Below, piece after piece: positions 17,561 to 24,625 of a stretch of DNA of 64,000 nt. Within the stretch, counting starts at the first letter, position 1; each line of letters begins with the position of its first letter. Source of the stretch: Labilibaculum filiforme (GTDB lineage Bacteria; Bacteroidota; Bacteroidia; Bacteroidales; Marinifilaceae); the NCBI RefSeq assembly GCF_002843315.1, contig NZ_MVDD01000004.1, positions 62,001-126,000 of the forward strand. Reading direction: 5' to 3'. The notes beneath the pieces were generated by a model. The model ran no database searches. It saw only the letters and a program-made list of their open reading frames with translations, and was not told the origin of the DNA. A program made the position numbers and the translations under genes.

Positions 17561-18835
17561 CTACATATTTTTGTCGTTTTTCACTGCACATAGGTTTCCA
17601 CACATCGTGCAATGGTCCTCTTCGCTACTCTCCGATTCCATTTTTCGTTTTCGAGCCAATACAGGATCGATACTATTCTGAAACATGGTTTCCCAATCGA
17701 GATCGTAACGCGCCTTCGAAACAGTTAAATCTCGTTGACGAGCACCTGCTACATTATTCACTAAATCGGCAGCATGCGCAGCAATTCGACTGGCAATTAC
17801 ACCTTCTTTTACATCTTGCACATCGGGCAAACATAAATGCTCGGCAGGCGTTACATAGCACAGAAAATCGGCTCCATGAATGGCTGCTATTGTTCCCCCA
17901 ATTGCTCCTACAATATGATCGTATCCTGGTGCAGCATCGGTAACCAAAGGACCTAGCACATAAAATGGTGCTTCGCCACAAAGTCTTTTCATTAATTTCA
18001 TATTGGCCTCAATCTGATCCAATGGCATATGTCCAGGACCTTCCACCATAATCTGAACGCCTTTCTCTCTGGCACGATCGACCAATTCCCCTAAAACCAA
18101 CAATTCAGCAACCTGCGCACGATCTGTTGCATCAGCACCAGCGCCCGGACGTAAACCATCGCCTAAACTGATGGTAACATCGTATTGCTTGCAAATATCC
18201 AATACTCGATCGTACTGCTCATACAAAGGATTTTCTTTCTTGTTCTCCTTCATCCATCGTTTTAGCAAAGCTCCTCCACGACTCACAATTCCACAAACTC
18301 TATTTTCATTCTCTAAAAAAGAAAGAGAAACATTGGTTACTCCACAATGTAAGGTCATGAAATCAACACCCATTTTTGCCTGAATTTCGATTTCGCGAAA
18401 CAGATCCTCTGGGTCAAGTTCCTTGATTTCTTTTCCTTCGGCCAACAAACGTGTAGCAACACCATAAATAGGTACAGTTCCAACCATTACGGATGATTTC
18501 TGAAGTATTCGTTGCAAAATAATATGCAAATCGCCACCAGTTGATAAATCCATAATTGCATCAGCACCATTGGCAATAGCCACATCCATTTTCTCCAATT
18601 CCTCTTTAAAAAAACAATGTTTTTCGGAGGTTCCCATATTCGCATTTACTTTGGTTCGTAAACCATTACCAATTGCTATAACCGGAAAATCATGATTCTT
18701 GTTTTTAGGAATTACAATGTGTCCCAGAGCAATTTCATTTCGCAACCACTCTATATCAACATTTTCCTGCTGAGCTACAATATTCATTTCAGGTGTAATA
18801 ACCCCTTCTTTGGCTTTCTGTATTTGTGTAGTCAT
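17561..18835 (-). CDS. thiC: phosphomethylpyrimidine synthase ThiC (short form)
   Basis: 424 residues. Radical-SAM enzyme converting aminoimidazole ribotide to the HMP phosphate moiety of thiamine. Landmarks: IGNGLRTKVNANMGTS, MDLSTGGD, DFMTLHCGV, GDGLRPGAGADATD, MVEGPGHMPLDQI, GPLVTDAAPGYDHI-GAIGG, LCYVTPAEHLCLP. The cluster motif at the C-terminus has Cys409, Cys412 and Cys416, i.e. CX2CX3C, one residue shorter than the CX2CX4C described for long ThiC. The N-terminal domain of long ThiC is missing, as in the short forms of anaerobes and archaea. Its start overlaps the thiE stop by one base (TAATG), so the two are translationally coupled; last gene of the TPP-riboswitch operon. Confidence 0.96.
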   Translation of the reverse strand: MTTQIQKAKEGVITPEMNIVAQQENVDIEWLRNEIALGHIVIPKNKNHDFPVIAIGNGLRTKVNANMGTSEKHCFFKEELEKMDVAIANGADAIMDLSTGGDLHIILQRILQKSSVMVGTVPIYGVATRLLAEGKEIKELDPEDLFREIEIQAKMGVDFMTLHCGVTNVSLSFLENENRVCGIVSRGGALLKRWMKENKKENPLYEQYDRVLDICKQYDVTISLGDGLRPGAGADATDRAQVAELLVLGELVDRAREKGVQIMVEGPGHMPLDQIEANMKLMKRLCGEAPFYVLGPLVTDAAPGYDHIVGAIGGTIAAIHGADFLCYVTPAEHLCLPDVQDVKEGVIASRIAAHAADLVNNVAGARQRDLTVSKARYDLDWETMFQNSIDPVLARKRKMESESSEEDHCTMCGNLCAVKNDKNM

Positions 18836-19446
18836 TATTTTTTGTTTAGTAAATTAGTATAGTCTTGAATTCTCCGATCCATCTGATCTGTTTGCATAAA
18901 ATGTCGTACCATCGCAATGTTTTTAGCTCCCACTTTCAGCACATTTTCTATGTTTTCCGGAAATATACCACCAATTGCAACCACAGGAATATTCACTAAA
19001 TCCAATACTTGTTTTAATTGTTCAGTACCTACTGGCTGATCTGGTTTTGCTTTTGCATTGGTAGGATAAACTGGGCCAAAACCAATATAATCGGGTTGTT
19101 GAACCAAGGCATCTTTCACCTGTTGTATCGAATGGGTTGACAAACCAATTTTCATGTCGCCCACAATTTTGCGGGCTTCCTGCATCGTCATATCATCTTG
19201 CCCAAGGTGCAAAAAGTCAGCTTCGCAAATTGCAGCAATATCCGCTCGATCGTTCATCACAAAACTAGTTTTGCTTCCTTTTGTAATAGCACGAATCTCT
19301 TTCCCAATCCTAATTAAATCCTTGTCGGATAAGGCTTTTTCGCGCAATTGCAACATCTTAACTCCATGTTTAACACAAGATTCTGCTATTTGACGATAAG
19401 TAGATTGTGGGTTTGTAATAATAATGTATAAACCAAAGTCTTCCAT
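18835..19446 (-). CDS. thiE: thiamine-phosphate synthase
   Basis: 203 residues, normal for ThiE. Joins HMP diphosphate and the thiazole phosphate to thiamine phosphate. Family motifs are visible in order: MLQLREK, SFVMNDRADIA, FLHLGQDDM, IGLSTHS, YIGFGPVYPTNAKA, VVAIGGI. It is the middle gene of the operon, one base after thi4 and overlapping thiC by one base. The thiazole carboxylate acceptor would be supplied by the Thi4 product upstream. Confidence 0.95.
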   Translation of the reverse strand: MEDFGLYIIITNPQSTYRQIAESCVKHGVKMLQLREKALSDKDLIRIGKEIRAITKGSKTSFVMNDRADIAAICEADFLHLGQDDMTMQEARKIVGDMKIGLSTHSIQQVKDALVQQPDYIGFGPVYPTNAKAKPDQPVGTEQLKQVLDLVNIPVVAIGGIFPENIENVLKVGAKNIAMVRHFMQTDQMDRRIQDYTNLLNKK

Positions 19447-19447
19447 C

Positions 19448-20218
19448 TTATTTACTTAGATTTTCAGCAATTAAACCAGCTAATTTTTCCCCCGAACGTA
19501 GCATTCCTCCAAATATCGGTCCCATTCGAAAACCTCCACTCACGCCATTCGATGCCATTCCCGACACATACAATCCTGGATAAATCTCTTTCGTATTCTC
19601 AACAGTAGTGCGCTCCGCTTCATCAATAGATAAGGAACACTCTCCCATCACCTTACCAGTTTTGGTATTTAGTTTCACGTCATTTTTACGTTCCAAAGTT
19701 CGAGCAATATCACAATCGTGACCTGTACCATCCACAACGGCTTTTGCCATAACTACCAGAGGATCGACATGCAATCCTTCTCTGCGAACCGGAGACCAAT
19801 TTAAAACAACCCCACACACTTTATCATTCTGAAAAACCACATCTTCGATAAATGAACAATTGAATATTTTTACGCCAGCTTGCGTTGCATGATAAATTAA
19901 TGCAGAGGTTGCATGTACTGAATCGAGCGTGTAATAATCTTCCTGATAGTGTTGGTAGGAAACTCCTAATTCGTTCAAAATATGTAAGGCATCTTTTTGC
20001 ACGATAATCTCATTAAACATCATAGCACCGCCCCACATGCCTCCTCCTGGAGCCAATTTACTTTCGTACAAAGCGACTTTAAAACCTTTTTTGGCAAGAT
20101 AATAGGACGCTACCAATCCTGAAGGTCCTCCTCCAACTATTGCCACATCAACCGATAAATTTTCTTTGAGTTTTTTAAAATAGGAATCAACGATTCCTGC
20201 TGATACAATTTGCTCCAT
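19448..20218 (-). CDS. thi4: sulfide-dependent thiazole synthase, archaeal-type Thi4
   Basis: 256 residues. Builds ADP-thiazole from NAD and glycine. Rossmann signature VAIVGGGPSGLVASYYL at 25-41, the ESKLAPGGGMWGG loop, VVDGTGHDCD, and a C-terminal G-M-A-S-N-G-V-S-G-G-F-R-M-G-P segment. At the position where yeast Thi4 has its sacrificial Cys205 (CCMDP), this protein has His150 (GLHVDP). By the published archaeal precedent this indicates a true catalyst using free sulfide, not a suicide enzyme. First gene of the riboswitch operon; it replaces thiG, thiH, thiS and thiF, none of which is present here. Confidence 0.93.
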   Translation of the reverse strand: MEQIVSAGIVDSYFKKLKENLSVDVAIVGGGPSGLVASYYLAKKGFKVALYESKLAPGGGMWGGAMMFNEIIVQKDALHILNELGVSYQHYQEDYYTLDSVHATSALIYHATQAGVKIFNCSFIEDVVFQNDKVCGVVLNWSPVRREGLHVDPLVVMAKAVVDGTGHDCDIARTLERKNDVKLNTKTGKVMGECSLSIDEAERTTVENTKEIYPGLYVSGMASNGVSGGFRMGPIFGGMLRSGEKLAGLIAENLSK

Positions 20219-20287
20219 TTTATTGTTTATTAAGTAAATACTATTAATAAACAGGGGCTATCCTACTCTAAATAAAGTAGACTTGTC

Positions 20288-20364
20288 TTTACTTTCCTAC
20301 GCAGGCATTATCCTGATCAGGTAAAGGGTATGATCTCAGCCTTAAAGTTAGGCACCCCTAGTTT
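20288..20364 (-). ncRNA. TPP riboswitch (THI element)
   Basis: Minus strand reads in order AGGGGTGC, CTGAGA, ACCC, CCTGATC, then ATAATGCC and TGCGTAGGAAAG: the conserved core of the thiamine-diphosphate riboswitch, with the pyrimidine-sensor helix and the pyrophosphate-binding helix in the usual order. About 70 bases separate it from the thi4 ATG. A small hairpin (CTACT/AGTAG, 20263-20280) lies in between as a possible expression platform. No T run is seen, so control is probably translational. Confidence 0.95.
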
Positions 20365-20374
20365 ATATAAATAC

Positions 20375-20382
20375 AAATGTAA
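20375..20382 (-). promoter_or_regulatory. thi operon -7 element (TACATTTG)
   Basis: Minus-strand TACATTTG ends about 10 bases before the riboswitch core, placing the transcription start at the first helix of the aptamer. Confidence 0.6.
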
Positions 20383-20445
20383 AATAAAAAACCTGAATTG
20401 GCACGTCTCCTGTAAATCTTTTTCGATTTAATTCTGAGGAAAAAT

Positions 20446-20453
20446 TAACTTTG
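20446..20453 (+). promoter_or_regulatory. -7 element (TAACTTTG)
   Basis: TAACTTTG 25 bases upstream of the ATG at 20479. It also argues against the more upstream TTG start at 20470. Confidence 0.55.
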
Positions 20454-20478
20454 CCTACAAACAGTAAGCTTGCAAAGA

Positions 20479-21303
20479 ATGTTAGATTTTAAGATTGACG
20501 AAGAAAAATGTATTGAATGTGGTTTATGTGCCGAGGATTGTCCCGTTCGAATTATCGAGATGAATCCAAAACCTATTATCCGCAAAGAAAAAGAAAAAAA
20601 TTGCTTGAAATGCCAACACTGTTTGGCTATTTGCCCGACAGCGGCACTTTCAATTTTAGGCAAAAATCCGGAAGATAGCATTTCTGTAACGGGGGAAATT
20701 CCAAAGCCCGAAGCAATTAGCAGATGGATGAAAACCAGACGCTCTATTCGAAAATACAAAAAGGAAAATGTTGATAAAGAATTAATTCAGGAATTGATTG
20801 AAACGGCCGCACATGCTCCAACAGGACATAATGACAATGCTGTTTTGATATCATTAATTGATAATAAAGAGGATTTAGATTTGTTTCGATCAAAAGTATA
20901 CGACTCACTAAAAAATGCCAGGGAGACCGGCACACTTGAAAAGCGATTTCAATTCCTGCTCTCCTACCAAAAATTATGGGAAGCTAATGGTACCGATATC
21001 ATCTTTCGCGATGCTCCGCACTTAATTATTGCATCTGCCCCATCAGCAGATGCCTCACCACTAGCCGATTGCTTAATTTCATTGTGCTATTTTGAACTAA
21101 TAGCTAATTCTCACGGAATTGGTACTCTTTGGAATGGAATGATAAAATGGGCTATTGATGATATTGATCCTGAATTGCGCACTTTAGTTGGCATACCAAA
21201 AAATCATACGATTGGCTATGTTATGATATTTGGTAAATCGGCAGTGAAATATACCAGAGGAATTCAATCGGAAGGTTTAAAAGTGAATCGGATTAAATTT
21301 TAA
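20479..21303 (+). CDS. nitroreductase with N-terminal 2[4Fe-4S] ferredoxin domain
   Basis: 274 residues from the ATG at 20479. The ferredoxin domain (1-60) binds two clusters: C11, C14, C17, C21 and C42, C45, C48, C52. The flavin nitroreductase domain follows: RRSIRKYKKE, HAPTGHN and a C-terminal GTLWNGM and G-I-P-x-N-H region. The fusion lets reduced ferredoxin domains feed FMN; physiological substrates of this class are generally unknown. Single gene with its own promoter. Anaerobic redox context fits the organism. Confidence 0.92.
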   Translation: MLDFKIDEEKCIECGLCAEDCPVRIIEMNPKPIIRKEKEKNCLKCQHCLAICPTAALSILGKNPEDSISVTGEIPKPEAISRWMKTRRSIRKYKKENVDKELIQELIETAAHAPTGHNDNAVLISLIDNKEDLDLFRSKVYDSLKNARETGTLEKRFQFLLSYQKLWEANGTDIIFRDAPHLIIASAPSADASPLADCLISLCYFELIANSHGIGTLWNGMIKWAIDDIDPELRTLVGIPKNHTIGYVMIFGKSAVKYTRGIQSEGLKVNRIKF

Positions 21304-21388
21304 TAAAAGACTCTAGTTTTACATCAGATTCCTACCATAGAATAATTCTATTAACATTTCGTTATACAAATTGTATTCGATTCACACT

Positions 21389-21396
21389 TATTTTTG
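21389..21396 (+). promoter_or_regulatory. -7 element (TATTTTTG)
   Basis: TATTTTTG followed by CAC, 67 bases upstream of the ATG at 21464. Fits TAnnTTTG. Confidence 0.5.
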
Positions 21397-21463
21397 CACT
21401 TTCAGATTAGTGAGAATCATTCCATTTTCCACAAATCTGAAATCAGAAAAAAAAACTTAAAAT

Positions 21464-22099
21464 ATGAAAGTAGTTGCATTTAACGGAAGTCCGAAAAAAG
21501 AAGGAAACACTTACCATGCTCTTAAATTAGTAACAGAGCAATTGGAAATACAAGGTATTGAAACCGAGATCGTGCCTATTGGCAACAAAGGTGTGAAAGG
21601 TTGTACCGCCTGCGGTCAATGCGCTAAAAATAAAGATGAAAAATGTATCCTAACAGGAGATGACGTGAATCTTTGGATTCAAAAGATGAAAGAAGCCGAT
21701 GGTATTTTGCTTGGTTCACCTGTTCATTATGCATCTTTAGGAGCAAATATGAAATCGTTTTTAGACCGTGCTTTCTATGTGAGTGGTGCAAATGGAAACT
21801 TATTACGCCATAAAGTTGGCGCTTCGGTAGTAGCCGTTCGTCGATCAGGTGGTTTACCAACCTTTAACGAATTGAATAATTATCTTACTTATTCTGAGAT
21901 GATGATTCCTACTTCGAACTATTGGAATGTAATTCACGGAACCTCTCCGGGGGAAGCTTTGCAAGACGAAGAAGGGATGCAAATTATGAGAGTTTTAGGC
22001 AAAAATATGGCTTACCTTATGCAATTGGTTGAAAATGGAAAAGAAACAGTAGAAGCTCCTACTCAAGAGAAAAAAATATACACCAACTTTATTCGATAA
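21464..22099 (+). CDS. NADPH-dependent FMN reductase / flavodoxin-fold iron-sulfur flavoprotein-like
   Basis: 211 residues. Flavodoxin-like fold with the FMN phosphate loop FNGSPKKEGNTY at the start, a Cys-rich patch GCTACGQC plus a further Cys (about 47-62), and GSPVHYASLGANMKSFLDR typical of the NADPH-dependent FMN reductase family. Likely an oxidoreductase using FMN, possibly with a metal or cluster at the Cys patch. A strong terminator follows, and the previous gene is also a flavoenzyme. Confidence 0.9.
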   Translation: MKVVAFNGSPKKEGNTYHALKLVTEQLEIQGIETEIVPIGNKGVKGCTACGQCAKNKDEKCILTGDDVNLWIQKMKEADGILLGSPVHYASLGANMKSFLDRAFYVSGANGNLLRHKVGASVVAVRRSGGLPTFNELNNYLTYSEMMIPTSNYWNVIHGTSPGEALQDEEGMQIMRVLGKNMAYLMQLVENGKETVEAPTQEKKIYTNFIR

Positions 22100-22121
22100 G
22101 TTGTTTTAATCACGAAATTAC

Positions 22122-22154
22122 AAACTGCCAAATTTACCCGTTGGCAGTTTTTTT
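22122..22154 (+). terminator. intrinsic terminator
   Basis: Stem AAACTGCCAA / TTGGCAGTTT (22122-22131 and 22141-22150) followed by a T run. Ends the flavodoxin-fold gene. Confidence 0.9.
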
Positions 22155-22210
22155 GTTCTTAACAAATCATTAACAAGTCCGCATAGTCTTACTATTCAGT
22201 ATTTTACACA

Positions 22211-22238
22211 TTCATGTAACCAAAGATCATTCATGTAA
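22211..22238. promoter_or_regulatory. direct repeat TTCATGTAA x2, candidate regulator site
   Basis: Two exact copies (22211-22219 and 22230-22238), start-to-start 19 bases, i.e. about two helical turns. They lie upstream of the structured repeat and the VOC gene. Confidence 0.4.
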
Positions 22239-22274
22239 GATATTGTTTGCGACCTAAAATCAAACTAAAATTGC

Positions 22275-22430
22275 ATTGTATTTAAAAAACTAAACAGGAG
22301 AGTTAGTTTAATTTTATTATTGAGCATTAGTCTATTTTTTTCGACCAATGCTGATGCAAAAAAGAAAGATATGAAACGTCCATGTATAAAGCTTTCTACA
22401 CACAGGGAGATGATTATCCCAGCATGGTAA
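22275..22430 (+). pseudogene. orphan signal-peptide reading frame without standard start
   Basis: A frame reading KKLNRRVSLILLLSISLFFS then TNADAKKKD is a textbook signal peptide with an A-x-A cleavage site, and stops at TAA 22428-22430 inside the first tandem repeat. No ATG, GTG or TTG precedes the basic segment in frame; ATT at 22275 is the only possible start. One extra A in the A6 tract at 22284-22289 would join it to a TTG start at 22276. It could be a decayed exported-protein gene, a frameshifted one, or chance. Confidence 0.35.
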
Positions 22431-22466
22431 GTTCCATATGGCAACTAAAAAACAAATTATAATCAT
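22371..22466 (+). repeat. 96-bp tandem structured repeat, copy 1
   Basis: Begins ATGAAACGTCCATG and ends AAATTATAATCAT. Nested complementary segments: ATATGAAAC with GTTcCATAT; CCATG (22380-22384) with CATGG (22423-22427); GGGA (22405-22408) with TCCC (22417-22420); and a variable hairpin in between. Differs from copy 2 mainly in the variable hairpin. Confidence 0.8.
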
Positions 22467-22563
22467 ATGAAACGTCCATGACAAGGGTGTTTTGACACAC
22501 AGGGAGATGATTATCCCAGCATGGTAAGTTCCATATGGCAACTAAAAAACAAATTATAATCAT
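22467..22563 (+). repeat. 97-bp tandem structured repeat, copy 2
   Basis: Same architecture as copy 1: CATATGAAAC (22464-22473) with GTTcCATATG (22528-22537), CCATG (22476-22480) with CATGG (22520-22524), GGGA (22502-22505) with TCCC (22514-22517). The unit ends exactly where the VOC gene starts, and the VOC ATGAAA takes the place of the first bases of a third unit. Confidence 0.8.
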
Positions 22564-23076
22564 ATGAAAGAAGGAAAAAAAGAGTACCCAAGAGCTTTTT
22601 CCCATATTGGGATTACAGTTCCGGATTTAGATAAAGCAGTGGCGTTTTACACCGAAGTAATGGGATTTTATATTATTATGCCACCCACCGAGGTTACCGA
22701 AGAAAATGAAACCGCCATTGGTCAAATGTGTATTGATGTATTTGGCAAAGGATGGGGCACATTTCGCATTGCTCACCTTTCTACCGGAGATCGAATAGGA
22801 ATTGAATTATTTGAGTTTAAAGAAAGTAAAGAGGAAAAACCAACATTTGAACCGTTTAAAACTGGTTTGTTTCACTTCTCGGTTCAGGACCCTGATGTAG
22901 AAGGTTTAGTTGCTAAAATTGTAGAACATGGTGGCAAACAACGTATGCCTATCAGAGAATATTATCCTGGAGAAAAACCTTATCGCATGTGTTATGTAGA
23001 AGATCCTTTTGGAAATGTATTTGAAATTTATTCTCACTCCTACGAATTGCATTATTCGCCAGGAGCATATAAATGA
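22564..23076 (+). CDS. VOC-superfamily (glyoxalase/dioxygenase fold) protein
   Basis: 170 residues. Begins with HIGITVPDLDKAVAFYTEVMG, cut short here, the hallmark of the vicinal oxygen chelate fold. Two beta-alpha-beta-beta-beta modules follow, with likely metal ligands His (FSHIG), Glu (IGIELFEF), His (GLFHFSV) and Glu (GNVFEIYSH). Substrate unknown; members include glyoxalase I, epimerases and ring-cleaving dioxygenases. Its end overlaps the convergent HxlR regulator by 25 bases. The two tandem structured repeats directly upstream form its leader. Confidence 0.9.
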   Translation: MKEGKKEYPRAFSHIGITVPDLDKAVAFYTEVMGFYIIMPPTEVTEENETAIGQMCIDVFGKGWGTFRIAHLSTGDRIGIELFEFKESKEEKPTFEPFKTGLFHFSVQDPDVEGLVAKIVEHGGKQRMPIREYYPGEKPYRMCYVEDPFGNVFEIYSHSYELHYSPGAYK

Positions 23077-23426
23077 TGATCTTTCGCAAATTGTTGTCCC
23101 CATTTATCCAATTCGAGGATAATGGGGATTATTGCTTTGCCCGAATCGGTTAATCGATATACCACACGAGGAGGAACCTCGGGAAATACTTCCCGACTCA
23201 CCAACAAATCGTTCTCTAGTGCTCTTATCGAAAATGTAAACATTCGATTTGAAAGTCCATTTATGGATTTTTGAAGTTCGCCAGATCGCATCTCACCATC
23301 CTTTAAATGAAAAAGAATTAGTGATTTATATTTGTCTCCAATTAAATGAAGCGCAAAGGCAAGGGAACAGATGTATTCCTTTCCATCGTACTGAATTATT
23401 TTAGGGGTGCAAGTATTCTCTTTCAT
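23052..23426 (-). CDS. HxlR-family transcriptional regulator
   Basis: 124 residues. MarR-like winged-helix protein of the HxlR type: a conserved Cys before the helix (ICSLAFALHLIGDKYKSLIL), GEMRSGELQKSINGLSNRMF and RVVYRLTDSGKAIIPI. HxlR proteins often sense electrophiles or quinones through the N-terminal Cys. It is convergent with and overlaps the VOC gene, and divergent from the MRJP-like lipoprotein, so either could be its target. Has its own -7 element at 23448-23455. Confidence 0.92.
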   Translation of the reverse strand: MKENTCTPKIIQYDGKEYICSLAFALHLIGDKYKSLILFHLKDGEMRSGELQKSINGLSNRMFTFSIRALENDLLVSREVFPEVPPRVVYRLTDSGKAIIPIILELDKWGQQFAKDHHLYAPGE

Positions 23427-23447
23427 ATCGAACTTTTAAATTGTTAA

Positions 23448-23455
23448 CAAAGGTA
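23448..23455 (-). promoter_or_regulatory. -7 element (TACCTTTG) of the HxlR gene
   Basis: Minus-strand TACCTTTG, 22 bases from the HxlR ATG, in the 74-base divergent spacer shared with the MRJP-like gene. Confidence 0.55.
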
Positions 23456-23500
23456 AGAAATTACTAACTTGTATAACTCATTAAAATTTTACACCACACG

Positions 23501-24544
23501 ATGATAAAAAAAGTAAATCAATCAATATTACTTGCTCTACTAATGGCTTTTGGAGCCTGCCAGAATAGCAAACCAATACAAGAACAAAAATTTGAACTTG
23601 TTGCCTCCTCGGATTTACAATGGACGGGAGTCGCAGTAAGTCAGGAAGGTAGGATTTTTGTGAATTACCCTAAATGGTCGGATAATGTGCTAATAAGTGT
23701 AGCTGAAATTGTGGATGGAAAAGCAATTGCTTATCCTGATAAAGAGTGGAATAAAAGTGATAATCCAGAAGTATTTACCGCCGTTCAATCGGTAGTCGTT
23801 GATAAAAAAAATCGACTTTGGATATTAGACACAAAAAACCCTCTATTTGCTGGTGTTTTAGAAAGCGGACCGGTTTTATATCAGTTCAACTTAAAAAACA
23901 ACCAGAAAGAGAAAGCTTACACTTTCCCTCAAGGTGTATTTATGGCAAATTCTTATTTTAATGATGTTCGAATTGATACTCATAAAGAGATTGCTTACCT
24001 AACTGATTCTGGTAATGGTGCTATTATTGTGCTGAATTTACAATCAGGTGAATCTCGTCGATTGCTCGATAATCATTATTCAACAGAGAGTGAAGTTGAT
24101 TCGCTGATTTGTGATGGTCACCAATGGAAAAATAGTGTTCACTCCGACGGAATTGCACTAAGCACAGATAGGAATTACTTGTTTTACACGGCACTAACAG
24201 GTCATTCCTTATACCAGATACCAACAGCAGATTTATTAAACGAAACTCTTTCTGAGGAACAGATTACAGTTAATGTAAACAAAGTAATGACAATTCCTGC
24301 AACTGATGGAATGCTGTTCGATAAACAGGGAAATCTTTGGCTAGGAGGATTAGAGAACAATTCGATAGGTAAAATTGATTCCAAAGGGAAGCTGGTTCCT
24401 GTAATTCAAGATTCTAAAATACGTTGGGCAGATTCATTTGCCGAAGATAAAGATGGAAATATCTACTTTACAACTTCACAAATTCACTTACCAGAGAACC
24501 TTCGCCAATCGTACGATATTTTTCGCATTAAAACTGCACAATAA
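23501..24544 (+). CDS. yellow/MRJP-like beta-propeller lipoprotein
   Basis: 347 residues. Signal peptide with lipobox ending at Cys20 (AFGAC). The body matches the major royal jelly/yellow protein family: WTGVAVSQEGRIFVNYPKWS, DGKAIAYPDKEWN, FTAVQSVVVDKKNRLWILD, FNDVRID, AYLTDSG, HSDGIALS, NLWLGGLENNSIGKID. Such proteins form a six-bladed propeller related to SMP-30/lactonases and are usually of unknown substrate in bacteria. Divergent from the HxlR regulator. Surface or periplasmic location inferred from the lipobox. Confidence 0.88.
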   Translation: MIKKVNQSILLALLMAFGACQNSKPIQEQKFELVASSDLQWTGVAVSQEGRIFVNYPKWSDNVLISVAEIVDGKAIAYPDKEWNKSDNPEVFTAVQSVVVDKKNRLWILDTKNPLFAGVLESGPVLYQFNLKNNQKEKAYTFPQGVFMANSYFNDVRIDTHKEIAYLTDSGNGAIIVLNLQSGESRRLLDNHYSTESEVDSLICDGHQWKNSVHSDGIALSTDRNYLFYTALTGHSLYQIPTADLLNETLSEEQITVNVNKVMTIPATDGMLFDKQGNLWLGGLENNSIGKIDSKGKLVPVIQDSKIRWADSFAEDKDGNIYFTTSQIHLPENLRQSYDIFRIKTAQ

Positions 24545-24571
24545 TCTATACAGCAATTATTTACACGAAAT

Positions 24572-24606
24572 AAAAGCCATTATTCATTAAAAATAATGGC
24601 TTTTTT
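24572..24606. terminator. bidirectional intrinsic terminator
   Basis: 13-bp stem AAAAGCCATTATT / AATAATGGCTTTT (24572-24584 and 24592-24604) between convergent genes, with T runs on both strands. Confidence 0.9.
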
Positions 24607-24625
24607 CTATTTAGTCAACTAGTTG

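Noticed and set aside
19448-20218. Suicide-type Thi4 because of Cys next to GHD
   Set aside because: That Cys is not at the aligned position; the residue matching the yeast sacrificial Cys is His150.
22332-22605. Two minus-strand open frames over the tandem repeat
   Set aside because: Antisense to the structured repeats and to the VOC start; they repeat the same peptide because of the duplicated DNA.
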